From assembly GCF_020523985.1 (NCBI RefSeq), contig NZ_JAIVKM010000001.1:1364001-1428000 (forward strand): 64,000 bases of DNA, in the 5' to 3' direction. The DNA is from Mangrovibacter yixingensis. Its GTDB lineage: Bacteria; Pseudomonadota; Gammaproteobacteria; Enterobacterales; Enterobacteriaceae. The translations under genes were made by a program, and so were the position numbers. Under the pieces are notes generated by a model that made no database searches, was not told the origin of the DNA, and saw only the letters and a program-made list of their open reading frames with translations. Positions 53,147-62,523 of the stretch are shown one piece after another (the first letter of the stretch is position 1; each line of letters opens with the position of its first letter).

Positions 53147-54801
53147 TACCAGCTCCGGAATTTTGCTGGTGGGTTATACAAACCGCCTGACCATTCAACC
53201 AGGTCAGCAACACTGCCTGCGGCCAGTAAAGAACGGGTTGCATCGGTGCGGCGAATACCCATGTCTTCTGGGAATCGTACTTTTCCGCTGCGGCGTAATG
53301 CCTCAACCCGGCTGGCATCAACACCCAAACCGATATCGGTTATCCCGGCTACCGCGGCAACCATGGCACGGCGCTCTTCGAGGCTTTCGGCCTGATAGAG
53401 ATAGGCAATGCCCTCTTCGGTCAGCACGTGGGTCACGTCATCGCCATAAATCATGACTGGAGCCAGCGGCATACCAGAGGTTTTAGCAACTTCAACCGCA
53501 TCCAGTTTTTCAACAAACGTCGGTTTAACGCCTGCCTGGAAGGTTTCTACCATCTGCACGACCAGTTTGCGGCCACGCTGCATCGGATCGGGTTCGTTGA
53601 TCATGGCAAGCCAGGCGGGAGTAGCATGGCGGCGGCCATGAGGGTCATGCCCCATATTCGGTGCACCACCGAAACCTGCCAGACGGCCGCGGGTTACCGT
53701 GGATGAGTTGGCCAGACCGTCAACCTGCAGAGTGGAACCAATAAACATATCAACGGCGTACTGCCCGGCTAACTGACAAAAAGCACGGTTGGAGCGCATG
53801 GAGCCATCAGCGCCAGTAAAGAACACATCAGGGCGGGCTGCGATATAGTCTTCCATGCCCAATTCACCACCAAAGCAGTGCACACTTTCCACCCAACCAC
53901 TTTCAATCGCAGGAATTAATGTGGGATGCGGGTTGAGCGTCCAGTGTTTACAAATTTTGCCTTTCAGCCCCAATTGTTCACCGTAAGTGGGTAACAACAG
54001 TTCAATAGCAGCGGTGTTAAAGCCAATGCCGTGATTGAGTGACTGTACCTGGTGTTCGGCATAGATTCCCTTGATTGCCATCATGGCCATCAGGATATGT
54101 TCTTGCTTAATAAGACGCGGGTCGCGGGTGAACAGCGGTTCAATAAAGAAGGGTTTATCAGCGACAACGATATAATCAATCCAGGAGCCAGGAATATCGA
54201 CACGCGGTAAATCGCACTCGTCATCAACCAGTTCATTCACCTGGGCAATAACTATACCGTCATGGAATGCGGCCGCTTCGACAAGAGCCGGAGTGTCTTC
54301 GGTGCTTGGCCCTGTATACAGGTTGCCTTTGCGGTCGGCTTTATAGCCAGCGATAAGCGCGACATTGGGCGCCAGGTCAACGTATAAACGTGAATAAAGT
54401 TCGATATAGGTATGGATGGCACCAATTTCCAGCAACCCATCTTCCAGCAACTGGGAGATACGTAAACTTTGCGTACCGGAAAATGAGAAGTCGAGCTTGC
54501 GGGCAATACCTTTTTCAAACAGATCCAAATGCTCGCTGCGGCCCACACTTGGCATGATCATATGTAAATCATGAACTTTCTGTGGGTTTACCTCAGCCAG
54601 CATCCGGGAAAGGAAGTCTGCCTGTTTTTGGTTATTACCTTCAAGAACGACCCGGTCACCCGGTGCCACTAATTTTTCCATCATTGAGACAAGTTCCCCA
54701 GTGGGGATAACTTTGCCCTGCACGCCTGTTGCGGCCATACGCTGTTGCTTATTGGTACGGCGCTGGTTCCAGACGCGGGTTGGCGTTTGCCCAGACAACA
54801 T
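53146..54801 (-). CDS. mdcA: Malonate decarboxylase alpha subunit (acetyl-ACP:malonate ACP transferase)
   Basis: The 551-residue CoA-transferase-like subunit exchanges acetyl for malonyl on the MdcC carrier, the first step of the cycle. Typical segments are GDRVVLEGNNQKQADFLS, GYKADRKGNLYTGPSTED and GFGGAPNMGHDPHGRRHATP. The Shine-Dalgarno AGGAGG lies 5 nt before the ATG, the strongest ribosome site in the operon, fitting its role as first gene. A 25-bp palindrome lies about 100 bp upstream. Confidence 0.94.
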   Translation of the reverse strand: MLSGQTPTRVWNQRRTNKQQRMAATGVQGKVIPTGELVSMMEKLVAPGDRVVLEGNNQKQADFLSRMLAEVNPQKVHDLHMIMPSVGRSEHLDLFEKGIARKLDFSFSGTQSLRISQLLEDGLLEIGAIHTYIELYSRLYVDLAPNVALIAGYKADRKGNLYTGPSTEDTPALVEAAAFHDGIVIAQVNELVDDECDLPRVDIPGSWIDYIVVADKPFFIEPLFTRDPRLIKQEHILMAMMAIKGIYAEHQVQSLNHGIGFNTAAIELLLPTYGEQLGLKGKICKHWTLNPHPTLIPAIESGWVESVHCFGGELGMEDYIAARPDVFFTGADGSMRSNRAFCQLAGQYAVDMFIGSTLQVDGLANSSTVTRGRLAGFGGAPNMGHDPHGRRHATPAWLAMINEPDPMQRGRKLVVQMVETFQAGVKPTFVEKLDAVEVAKTSGMPLAPVMIYGDDVTHVLTEEGIAYLYQAESLEERRAMVAAVAGITDIGLGVDASRVEALRRSGKVRFPEDMGIRRTDATRSLLAAGSVADLVEWSGGLYNPPAKFRSW

Positions 54802-54895
54802 TATAACCTCCTGATTAAGCTAATCATTTTGATTTGCCTGCTGTGAGATTAAGTCTGCGCCGTTAAACCATTAGCATCAATAAAGTAACGAGTGA

Positions 54896-54920
54896 AATCA
54901 TTACTCTGAGAGTAATGATT
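54896..54920. promoter_or_regulatory. Perfect 25-bp palindrome upstream of mdcA (candidate MdcR operator)
   Basis: AATCATTACTCT and its exact complement AGAGTAATGATT flank one central G, about 95-120 bp before the mdcA ATG. The position fits the activation site of a LysR-type regulator. Direct evidence of MdcR binding is not available from sequence. Confidence 0.75.
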
Positions 54921-55036
54921 AATTCTCTCTTTTTTGATCTGAACGTGGTTTTTTCTGATTTTGGAGCAAAGGGAAGCGAAATAAATGGGGAAAACGCCAG
55001 CGGCCAGAACAATACTGTAGCAGTTGGCGCTAACGT

Positions 55037-55741
55037 TTAGTTAAGTGTAGTGCGGCGTTTTTGTGCTTCGACTTCCATCAGGAAGTGGTACAAGGGGGCC
55101 AGCCGTTCAAACCCTGCCTGTAATAAACCGGGTAGCTTGTCATCAAACAGGGTTTCCATTTCTTTTCCATCATAAATCAGTGCAAATGATTTACGGTTAT
55201 ACCAGTCTGCCAATGCCTGTGGCTCTTTCAGTAACGGGCGCTTATAAGATTCACCTTCCAGGCTGAAGTCAGAAAGTAAAGGCTGCGTGATGGACAGAAA
55301 ATGATCACGGTTATCCAACATCTTTTCCCGGAACAAATTCATGGTTTCGCGCGATGCACTGTAATACCCCAACCCATAACGCCACCAATCTGGGCCAAAC
55401 TCAAAGAAATACGTGGGCGCATCGGTCCAGTTTTTACTGCTGCGTTTGAATGTCAGCCACAGGTTGCTGCGGTACAGGGATTTATCACGGGAAAAACGGG
55501 TGTCGCGGTGAATACGTGACAGTGTTTTACCAATTGCCGGGCGGGTTTCAAATTGGTCGTCAATTTGCAGCATCGGTAGCGCAAGCTCACTGACCAGCGA
55601 GCGGAAAGGCTTCACCAGCAGGTTGTCATAAATTGAACGGTTTTCGTCGAACCACTCTTTGCTGTTGTTCTGCCGGACATCGTGCAAAAACAGTAGTCCT
55701 TGTGGGTCAAACCCGGTGAACAGGGGGAGTTGAGTTACCAT
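55037..55741 (-). CDS. DUF2461 (TIGR02453) family protein
   Basis: The 234-residue protein matches the DUF2461 family by FLHDVRQNNSKEWFDENRSI at the start and RIHRDTRFSRDKSLYRSNLW in the middle. The function of this family is unknown. ATG 55741 has AAGGAGA 6 nt upstream; the frame is open 52 codons further, into the promoter of the divergent gene, and was excluded. It has no obvious partner besides the divergent GFA-family gene. Confidence 0.85.
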   Translation of the reverse strand: MVTQLPLFTGFDPQGLLFLHDVRQNNSKEWFDENRSIYDNLLVKPFRSLVSELALPMLQIDDQFETRPAIGKTLSRIHRDTRFSRDKSLYRSNLWLTFKRSSKNWTDAPTYFFEFGPDWWRYGLGYYSASRETMNLFREKMLDNRDHFLSITQPLLSDFSLEGESYKRPLLKEPQALADWYNRKSFALIYDGKEMETLFDDKLPGLLQAGFERLAPLYHFLMEVEAQKRRTTLN

Positions 55742-55896
55742 GCTTTCTCCTTGCTTATGTGGCAACAGTGTACGCCCAATCGTGTTCCTGCTCATCTGTT
55801 CGTTGCAGGTAAATTGTATTGCTAGCCACAAGCGTGATTGTAATGTGTGGCATACAATGTGATGGCAAAGATGCCCACACGCCAGAGGAACAGACA

Positions 55897-56316
55897 ATGC
55901 AGAAAATAGTAAAAGCCCGGTGCCACTGTGGCGCTGTTCAGTTTACCGTTGAATTGAGTGATGGTTTCAATACCGCCCGGCGGTGCAATTGTTCATTTTG
56001 CCGGATGCGTGGCGCTGTGGCCGTGTCTGCAGAACTGTCTGGTATCACAGTGACTAAAGGCAAAGACAAACTGACCGAATACCGCTTTAACACTGGTGAA
56101 GCCGCACACTATTTTTGCTCTGTCTGCGGCATTTATACCTTTCACCAGCGCAGATCCAATCCCCAGCAATATGGCGTTAATGTTGCCTGTATTGAAGGTG
56201 TATCCCCTTTTGATTTCTCACCTGTTGCAGTTCTGGACGGGGTTAACCACCCGCGGGATGGTGCCAGCAGCGGTGTAGTTGGCTGGTTAACATTCGCGCC
56301 GGAAAATAAGCCCTGA
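55897..56316 (+). CDS. GFA (CENP-V/formaldehyde-activating-like) zinc protein
   Basis: The 140-residue protein has the GFA-family zinc ligands CHCGAVQF, CNCSFCRMRG and CSVCGIY. Members bind two zincs and are usually annotated as glutathione-dependent formaldehyde-activating-like, although the activity is unproven for most. ATG 55897 has GAGGA about 7 nt upstream; an in-frame start 78 bp earlier lies in the divergent promoter. It converges on the MFS exporter gene with 11 bp between stops. Confidence 0.87.
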   Translation: MQKIVKARCHCGAVQFTVELSDGFNTARRCNCSFCRMRGAVAVSAELSGITVTKGKDKLTEYRFNTGEAAHYFCSVCGIYTFHQRRSNPQQYGVNVACIEGVSPFDFSPVAVLDGVNHPRDGASSGVVGWLTFAPENKP

Positions 56317-56327
56317 CAAACAACCTG

Positions 56328-57839
56328 TTATTGCGCACTGCGTTTTAACGGTGTTTCGCGCAAAAACCAGGACAGCGCAAAAGCAATAACCATAATACAA
56401 GCCGCCATCAAAAACGCGGCATGAATGGCGTTGCCAAAGGCTGCAAGGTAGTGGTCATGAACCATTGCCGGGAGCTGTTGTGCTGCCAGCGGGTTCATTT
56501 TTTCTGGCAAGACTGTGCCAGTGGGCAATGAATCAACCAGGCGCGATTGTAAAACGTGGCTGAATACTGCACCAAACACCGCGACCCCAATTGAACCGCC
56601 AATCGAGCGGAACAGAGTAACACTTGAAGTGGCAACCCCATATTCCCCCGGCGCTGCATTGTTCTGTACTGCCAGAACCAGTACCTGCATCACCATCCCT
56701 AAGCCCATTCCCAGGATACTGGTAAACAGATACAGCTTAGCAATTGAGTCTGCGGGGGTTATCGTGGTCAGCAGCATCATGCCACAGACTGCCAAAAACG
56801 TACCGGCAATGGGGAACAAGCGGTATCTTCCGGTGCGGCTGATAATTCTGCCACTGATAATGGAAGTCAGTAACAACCCGCCCATTAGCGGGAGTAGTTG
56901 CATTCCTGCTTGTGTTGGGCTGGCATTTTTAACCACCTGCAGATAAAGCGGCAGGAAAGTAATCGAACCAAACAGTGACATACCAAAAATAAAGCTCATC
57001 AGGCTGCATAATAAAAATGTCCGGCCACGGAACAGGCGCAGTGGAATAATCGGTTCCCAGGCCAGCCCCTCCTCATAAATAAAGCCAATAACCCCAATAA
57101 TCCCGAATGCCAGAATGCACCAAAGTTGCGGGTCGCTCCATGCACGAACGGCGCCCCCTTCTGTGGTAAACAACGTGATACAGACTAATGCCAGAGTGAG
57201 ATAAATAGCGCCCAGCCAGTCAATCTGGTGGCGGTTACGTTGGCCTGAACCATTAAATACGGTAGTAATAATCACTAATGCCAGTAACCCAAGCGGTACA
57301 TTAATGTAGAAGATCCAGCGCCAGGACATATGCTCAACAATAAAACCACCCATCATCGGGCCAATAACAGTGGCTAAACCAAATACCGCGCCAAACAACC
57401 CCTGATAGCGCCCCCGCTCTGCCGGAGGAATCACATCTGCCACTGCAGCCATGCTGATAACCATTAACCCGCCACCACCCAAACCCTGCAAGGCTCGCAT
57501 CAGGACCAACTGGGTCATATTTTGAACCACACCGCATAACACTGAGCCCACCAGGAACAACACAATCGCTATTTGCAGCACCCGCTTGCGGCCAAAAACA
57601 TCACCAAATTTGCCATAAAGTGGCACCGCCACTGTCGAAGTGAGAATATACGCGGTAACAACCCAGGATAGCTGGTTCAATCCCCCCAGTTCACCAACAA
57701 TGGTGGGCAGCGCAGTGGATACAATGGTTTGATCGAGTGCTGACAACAGCATAACCAGCATTAAGGCACTGAACAGCAAACGTAATGATGACACCAGTGG
57801 CTGTGGTGAGAGAGAATTGTTGACCGTTTCAGTCGGCAT
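56328..57839 (-). CDS. EmrB/QacA-type MFS drug exporter
   Basis: The 503-residue 14-helix transporter of the DHA2 family has the hallmark motif C ALDQTIVSTALPTIVGELGG near the N-terminus, GKFGDVFGRKRVL after helix 2 and RALQGLGGGGLMVISMA after helix 4. It should export lipophilic or cationic compounds with proton exchange. It is divergent from a TetR regulator across 75 bp, a standard efflux pump/repressor pair. Confidence 0.9.
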   Translation of the reverse strand: MPTETVNNSLSPQPLVSSLRLLFSALMLVMLLSALDQTIVSTALPTIVGELGGLNQLSWVVTAYILTSTVAVPLYGKFGDVFGRKRVLQIAIVLFLVGSVLCGVVQNMTQLVLMRALQGLGGGGLMVISMAAVADVIPPAERGRYQGLFGAVFGLATVIGPMMGGFIVEHMSWRWIFYINVPLGLLALVIITTVFNGSGQRNRHQIDWLGAIYLTLALVCITLFTTEGGAVRAWSDPQLWCILAFGIIGVIGFIYEEGLAWEPIIPLRLFRGRTFLLCSLMSFIFGMSLFGSITFLPLYLQVVKNASPTQAGMQLLPLMGGLLLTSIISGRIISRTGRYRLFPIAGTFLAVCGMMLLTTITPADSIAKLYLFTSILGMGLGMVMQVLVLAVQNNAAPGEYGVATSSVTLFRSIGGSIGVAVFGAVFSHVLQSRLVDSLPTGTVLPEKMNPLAAQQLPAMVHDHYLAAFGNAIHAAFLMAACIMVIAFALSWFLRETPLKRSAQ

Positions 57840-57849
57840 GACGCACCTG

Positions 57850-57882
57850 TTAGTAATTAATTAAATACACAATTAATATTAG
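57850..57882. promoter_or_regulatory. Candidate TetR operator between exporter and regulator
   Basis: TTAGTAATTAATT faces the imperfect complement AATTAATATTAG across 8 bp in the 75-bp divergent spacer. Size and position fit a TetR operator overlapping both promoters. Confidence 0.5.
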
Positions 57883-57914
57883 GCTGATTGATATTCTGGT
57901 CAAGGGAGAGGTAA

Positions 57915-58562
57915 ATGACTACCGCACAAAAAGCGACTTCACCACGTAAGCCTGGGCGCCCGCGAGGTGGGAAAAGTAACACGGCGAACCGTGAGCAATT
58001 GCTGGATATTGCACTGAATTTGTTTGCCCGTCAGGGTGTTGCACCCACGTCGTTGAACGGAATAGCCAGAGAAGCCGGGGTAACTCCGGCAATGATGCAT
58101 TACTATTTTCATTCCCGTGAGCAGTTGCTGGATGCCATTGTCCAGGAGCGGTTTATGCCCATCAGGGAGCGTATGACGGCACATTTCACGGCCCATGCAG
58201 ACAACCCGGTCCAGGCCTTCTCTTCCATGGTGCGTGAACTGGTAAACCAGTCGGCACAACACCAGTGGTTTGCCCCATTGTGGCTACAGGAAATCTCCGG
58301 TGAAATTCCCGTGTTGCGGGCGCATATGGCAGCCAGTGCGAGCGATGACAAATATCAGGCACTGATGGCAAAAATAAAAGCCTGGCAGGATGCCGGAAAG
58401 CTGAATGCCGCCCTCGCCCCTGAGCTACTGATTACCTCTGTATTATCTCTGGTGCTGGTGCCTGTGGCGCGTATGCAACATGATGAACGCTTCAGGCACC
58501 TGGATTCTGATGTGGTGCTCACACATGCGTTGGCAATACTGAACTGTGGTATTGGGGGTTAA
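57915..58562 (+). CDS. TetR-family repressor of the divergent exporter
   Basis: The 215-residue protein has a basic tail (PRKPGRPRGGK) and a TetR helix-turn-helix (GIAREAGVTPAMMHYYFHSR, about residues 46-65), followed by an all-helical ligand domain. GGGAGAGG precedes the ATG. Context makes it the local repressor of the EmrB/QacA-type exporter; the inducer is unknown. Its stop is 6 bp from the convergent iclR-type gene. Confidence 0.9.
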   Translation: MTTAQKATSPRKPGRPRGGKSNTANREQLLDIALNLFARQGVAPTSLNGIAREAGVTPAMMHYYFHSREQLLDAIVQERFMPIRERMTAHFTAHADNPVQAFSSMVRELVNQSAQHQWFAPLWLQEISGEIPVLRAHMAASASDDKYQALMAKIKAWQDAGKLNAALAPELLITSVLSLVLVPVARMQHDERFRHLDSDVVLTHALAILNCGIGG

Positions 58563-58568
58563 CCCCGC

Positions 58569-59318
58569 TTACCTGGGCTGGTACAACGAACTTTCTATCT
58601 CAGCCTGAGTTTTACGTAATTCTGCCAATAACAGCATTTTGTTCCGATGAAAGCGTAATGCGGGAACCGCTATGGAAACCGCATATATTCCACTGATGCC
58701 GGTATTAATTGTAAATGCCAGCCCGCATACACCCTCGGCGTGTTCTTCGTTATCTGTGGCGAACCCTTGCTCACGGATTCGCGCTATTTCCCCCAGCAGT
58801 TCCGCTTTATCGGCTACTGTACAGGGAGTGTTGGTAGCCAGAGTTTCAGGAAGCAGCGAAGCCAGTACGGTGTCACCCATTGCCGCCAGCATCGCTTTGC
58901 CGTGGGCTGTACAGTGAACAGGAAATGCAGTGCCAGGGGCCGAGACAACGCGTAATTCTCTGTCAGAGGCATACTGGTCAACCAGCACAGCGTGCAGGCC
59001 ACGAGAAACGCTGACATCAACGGTTTCCCGGGTTCTCCTGCCCAGCGCAACCACCGCGGGCCGGGCAACAGTAACGAAATCGGTATGCGCTGCGCTTGCC
59101 AGAGACAGCAGTGCCGGCCCAAGGCGCACCCCTTCTTTTGCGTTAATTACCAGTTGCTGCTCTTCAAGCGTTGCCACCATGCGGTGGACGGTAGAGCGAG
59201 GTAACCCACAAGAACGTGATAACGCCGTGATATTCATACCGGTCATCGACTGGCTGATGATTTTTAAAATCGTTGCTGCTCTGGCAATAACCTGTTTACT
59301 CGTTTTTTCCGTTTCCAT
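58569..59318 (-). CDS. IclR-family transcriptional regulator
   Basis: The 249-residue regulator has an N-terminal helix-turn-helix (MNITALSRSCGLPRSTVHRM, residues about 28-47) and a C-terminal IclR effector domain (SAPGTAFPVHCTAHGKAML, VCGLAFTINTGISGIYAVS). It is divergent from an MFS carrier across 102 bp that holds a 16-bp palindrome, so it probably controls that carrier and itself. The effector is likely a small organic acid or aromatic compound, as for the family; not determined here. Confidence 0.89.
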   Translation of the reverse strand: METEKTSKQVIARAATILKIISQSMTGMNITALSRSCGLPRSTVHRMVATLEEQQLVINAKEGVRLGPALLSLASAAHTDFVTVARPAVVALGRRTRETVDVSVSRGLHAVLVDQYASDRELRVVSAPGTAFPVHCTAHGKAMLAAMGDTVLASLLPETLATNTPCTVADKAELLGEIARIREQGFATDNEEHAEGVCGLAFTINTGISGIYAVSIAVPALRFHRNKMLLLAELRKTQAEIESSLYQPR

Positions 59319-59348
59319 CCGTCCTCCTGCCTGCGTGGCGCGGCATTT

Positions 59349-59364
59349 ATGGTATGATAACCAT
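59349..59364. promoter_or_regulatory. Candidate IclR operator
   Basis: ATGGT-ATGATA-ACCAT is a 16-bp near-palindrome in the middle of the divergent spacer. IclR proteins bind palindromes of about this size. A smaller CCAC/GTGG repeat follows at 59381-59391. Confidence 0.5.
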
Positions 59365-59420
59365 TATATGGATTATGTGTCCACACAGTGGTTATTTGGT
59401 GAGAGTAAAGAGGTTTACCG

Positions 59421-60578
59421 ATGCCAAAAATTTCATTTTTAGGCGGCCTGACATTATTGATGGTTGCCTGCCTGACCATTATGGTCGGTTGCGTTATTGT
59501 TCCGGGCTTACCTGCGATTGCACAACAATTGCAGGTTGCCAACGCTTCTGGCTGGCTGGTCACACTGCCTGCTTTGGGGGTTGTATTGTTTGGCCCGTTA
59601 ACAGGAAAAATGACCGAGAAAATCGGTTTGCACCGCACGCTGTGCTGGGGGTTGCTTCTCTACGGTTTTCTGGGGGCTGGCGGTGCATTTTTGCGGGGCT
59701 ACCTGCCTTTATTCTTTGACCGCCTGTTGCTCGGTGGCGCAACGGCCATGGTGATGACATCAGGAACAGGGTTAATCTCGCAGTTTTATCAAGGCAGCCT
59801 GCGCCTGAAGATGATTGCACTGCAAGGAATGTCAATTGAGCTTGGTGGGGTAATTTTTTTATTTATTGGCGGTTTGTTGGCGGGAATATACTGGGCCAGC
59901 CCTTTTGGGCTCTATCTGTTTGCCTGGTTCCTGTTAGGTCTGGTGTTGTTCTGTGTGCCGCGTGCAACAGCTGAGTTTGCGCCTGCGGCGGGTACGACGA
60001 CTCATTTTCGTACATCTGGGGCAATCCGGCTAACGTTGTTTGCTGCCCTTGCCTCTATGATTATCTTTTTTACGGCGGTGATATTACTCCCACTCTATTT
60101 TTCCCATCAGGCAATCAGTTCATCGCAAACCGGGATGTTCTTATCTTTTATTTCACTGGTCGCAGTGTGTGCTGCAGCACTCATGCCGCGGGTAAGCCAG
60201 AAGATTTCAGAGCCGCGAACGCTGGCACTGGCCTTTGCCTGCTATGGGCTGGGATTAGGAATTTTCAGTGTTGCGCCTGGCATCATGTGGATGCTGCCCG
60301 GTGCCGTCGCGATGGGGTTTGGTTTCGGGCTGTCTATACCCTTGGTTAACCATTTGATTGTGATATTGAGCCCGGTCCCGTTACGAGGGCGCTACCTGGC
60401 CCGGCTATCCATGGCTATTTTCTCGGGGCAGTTTATGGCGTCTTTTATGAGTTACCTTCCAGGTAGCTTACCCACTATTTTTGCCATGGTTGCTCTGTTG
60501 GCACTGGTTGTAGGTCTCTGCCTGTTGGTAACACAGTCGCCCTGGAAAAAGAGTATACTGGCACGGCCCAGCCGTTGA
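59421..60578 (+). CDS. MFS transporter (12-helix), IclR-linked
   Basis: The 385-residue inner-membrane protein has about 12 helices; the loop motif GKMTEKIGLHRTLCWG follows helix 2 and FDRLLLGGATAMVMTSGTG follows helix 3. It looks like a DHA1-type efflux or metabolite carrier with a hydrophobic N-terminus right after the start. AGAGG precedes the ATG by 8 nt. The substrate is unknown; the divergent IclR regulator suggests a metabolite rather than a drug. Confidence 0.84.
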   Translation: MPKISFLGGLTLLMVACLTIMVGCVIVPGLPAIAQQLQVANASGWLVTLPALGVVLFGPLTGKMTEKIGLHRTLCWGLLLYGFLGAGGAFLRGYLPLFFDRLLLGGATAMVMTSGTGLISQFYQGSLRLKMIALQGMSIELGGVIFLFIGGLLAGIYWASPFGLYLFAWFLLGLVLFCVPRATAEFAPAAGTTTHFRTSGAIRLTLFAALASMIIFFTAVILLPLYFSHQAISSSQTGMFLSFISLVAVCAAALMPRVSQKISEPRTLALAFACYGLGLGIFSVAPGIMWMLPGAVAMGFGFGLSIPLVNHLIVILSPVPLRGRYLARLSMAIFSGQFMASFMSYLPGSLPTIFAMVALLALVVGLCLLVTQSPWKKSILARPSR

Positions 60579-60587
60579 GTGACATAC

Positions 60588-60604
60588 CCCGGCTTCACGC
60601 CGGG
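60588..60604. repeat. Hairpin repeat copy 1 (CCCGGC/GCCGGG)
   Basis: CCCGGCTTCACGCCGGG forms a 6-bp GC-rich stem with a TTCAC loop 10 bp after the MFS stop. The same 19-bp string, including the following TT, recurs at 60750-60768. Confidence 0.75.
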
Positions 60605-60617
60605 TTCAGATTGATGA

Positions 60618-60652
60618 AAAAGAAGGGAAAAACGTGGTTTTCCCTTCTTTTT
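60618..60652 (+). terminator. Intrinsic terminator of the MFS gene
   Basis: AAGAAGGGAAAA and TTTTCCCTTCTT form a 12-bp stem around ACGTGG and run into a T-tract. The A-run on the left also lets it act on leftward transcripts. Confidence 0.88.
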
Positions 60653-60663
60653 AGTTAGCAGAC

Positions 60664-60692
60664 GAAAATCAATAAATTGATTTTCCGGGTTT
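60664..60692. terminator. AT-rich hairpin with T-run
   Basis: GAAAATCAA and TTGATTTTC form a 9-bp stem, followed within 4 bp by TTTTTT. It is a second, weaker stop signal in the convergent region. Confidence 0.5.
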
Positions 60693-60749
60693 TTTATTGG
60701 GTGACATCCTCTCTTTCTGTGCGGACATGAGGTTTGTCATCAGACTCAA

Positions 60750-60766
60750 CCCGGCTTCACGCCGGG
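60750..60766. repeat. Hairpin repeat copy 2 (CCCGGC/GCCGGG)
   Basis: This is identical to the copy at 60588-60604 and extends to AACC/GGTT on the outside. It begins 14 bp after the chemotaxis gene stop and may serve as its transcript end. Confidence 0.75.
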
Positions 60767-60780
60767 TTAAACACCACAAG

Positions 60781-62343
60781 TTAATAGTCCTGCGCGGTAT
60801 CCAGGCGGAAGAAACGCACTTCCTCATGCAGTGAATCCGCTTGCTCTGACAACGACTGCGCAGCCACAGCAACCTGTTCAACCAGTGCGGAGTTCTGCTG
60901 GGTCACCAGGTCCATTTGTTCAACTGCCCGCCCAATTTCACTAATACCTGTATTTTGCTCATCACTGGCCAGAGAAATATCGCCAACAATAGCAGTAACC
61001 CGGTTCACCGAGGTTTTGATGTCTTCCATCGCTTTACTGGCCTGTGCTGCCTGCAATGAGCCCTGGTTAATTTTATCGACAGTATCATCAATGAGTTTTT
61101 TGATGTCCTGAGCCGCATCAGCGGTTTTCTTCGCCAGTACCCGTACTTCATTAGCCACTACAGTAAAGCCTTTCCCCTGGGTTCCCGCCCTGGCGGCTTC
61201 TACTCCGGCGTTCAACGCCAGCAGGTTAGTCTGGAAAGCAATACTTTCGATGACCGCAATAATATTGACTATCTCTTTGGAACTGTTGGAAATATTCTGT
61301 ATTTGCCCAATCATATTCTCAACAATGTGCGAACTTTCCACCGAGGCATCTGATGTACGCTGAGCCAACTGGCTGGCAGTTTTCGCGTTATCAGTGTTTT
61401 CTTTAACGGTTTGAGTAATACGCGTCATATTAGTGGATGTTTCCAGTAATGAAGCCGCCTGCTCTTCCGTGCGTTGTGCAAGGTTGGTGTTACCCTGGGC
61501 AATTTCTGTCGATGCCTGAGAAATACTGTTACTGCCAACCATAATATTGCTGATAGTCAGTTTCAGCTTTTCTTTCATGGTATCCAGCGATGCCAGCAGG
61601 CTGGTGCTGTCTTTTGCCTTCAGAGTAATGGGTACGGTTAAATCGCCATCGGCGATTCGGCGCATTATTCCCATAGCATAAGCTGGTTCACCGCCCAATT
61701 GTGTGGAGAGGTTACGGGTAAGTATGGTGGCAATAACCCCGGAAACCAGTAAAGCCAGTGCCCCCAGCGCCAACAACATTTTCACGGCAAAACTGTAACT
61801 CTCGGCCGCCTGTTCTGATGACCGTTCACCCGTGGCAATTTCCTGATCGACCAGTTGCGCCAGGTCTTTCATTAATTGTGTCCGGTATTTCGCTGAGTTC
61901 TGCCCGCTTATCTGGCTGGCCCCGGCAATGTCTTCTTTATCTAACGCCGCCAGTACCAACTGGTTTGCATCGGCAAAAGCCGAGAAATTATCCACCACGT
62001 TTTGTGCCAGCGCTGACTTACTGATGTCAGTTTTAAGGGCAATGTAACTCCGCTCGGCAGTGAGGAAATTGTTAATAGCTTGCGCCAGTTCTTCGCGGTG
62101 CCCATTACGCTCTTTGAGCGTTTTGGATGCAATCATTTGAACTTGTTGTAAGCGTAATTCCGAAAGAATACCGCGCATTTGCAGGGTATAGCGAATACCC
62201 GGCACCCGCTCATTACGGAAATCAACAATGCGCTGGTTATTACTATTGAGCTGGTATACAGAGACGGCGCCAACAACCGCCATAAGTACCAAAATAAGTG
62301 AAAAACTGAGGACTATTTTATAAAAAAAGGTAAGTTTTTTCAT
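60781..62343 (-). CDS. Methyl-accepting chemotaxis protein
   Basis: The 520-residue receptor has a first membrane helix (about 10-29), a periplasmic four-helix ligand domain (about 30-188, Tar/Tsr-like, RNERVPGIRYTLQMRGILSE), a second helix (about 190-212), a HAMP domain and a long cytoplasmic signalling coiled coil. The hairpin tip reads LALNAGVEAARAGTQGKGFT, slightly different from the usual ALNAAVEAARAGEQGRGF. It ends in FRLDTAQDY without the NWETF tether for CheR/CheB. It would modulate CheA through CheW; no other chemotaxis gene is in the window. Ligand unknown. Confidence 0.9.
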   Translation of the reverse strand: MKKLTFFYKIVLSFSLILVLMAVVGAVSVYQLNSNNQRIVDFRNERVPGIRYTLQMRGILSELRLQQVQMIASKTLKERNGHREELAQAINNFLTAERSYIALKTDISKSALAQNVVDNFSAFADANQLVLAALDKEDIAGASQISGQNSAKYRTQLMKDLAQLVDQEIATGERSSEQAAESYSFAVKMLLALGALALLVSGVIATILTRNLSTQLGGEPAYAMGIMRRIADGDLTVPITLKAKDSTSLLASLDTMKEKLKLTISNIMVGSNSISQASTEIAQGNTNLAQRTEEQAASLLETSTNMTRITQTVKENTDNAKTASQLAQRTSDASVESSHIVENMIGQIQNISNSSKEIVNIIAVIESIAFQTNLLALNAGVEAARAGTQGKGFTVVANEVRVLAKKTADAAQDIKKLIDDTVDKINQGSLQAAQASKAMEDIKTSVNRVTAIVGDISLASDEQNTGISEIGRAVEQMDLVTQQNSALVEQVAVAAQSLSEQADSLHEEVRFFRLDTAQDY

Positions 62344-62523
62344 TTATTGCAGCCTGGATAAAATTAAGGGTCAGTGCTGCTATATAACGACTCAATTCAG
62401 TAAAACTTTATGGTTTTAATTGGCGCTGATTTTATGTAACTATTTGATATATACTATGTTAATGAATTTACGTTTTAGCTGAAACGTTTTTTGTTGATCT
62501 GGGTCACTAAAAAACGCATCTAA

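Noticed and set aside
60669-60881. Small leftward open frame overlapping the end of the chemotaxis gene
   Set aside because: It spans terminators and the tail of a real gene in another frame.
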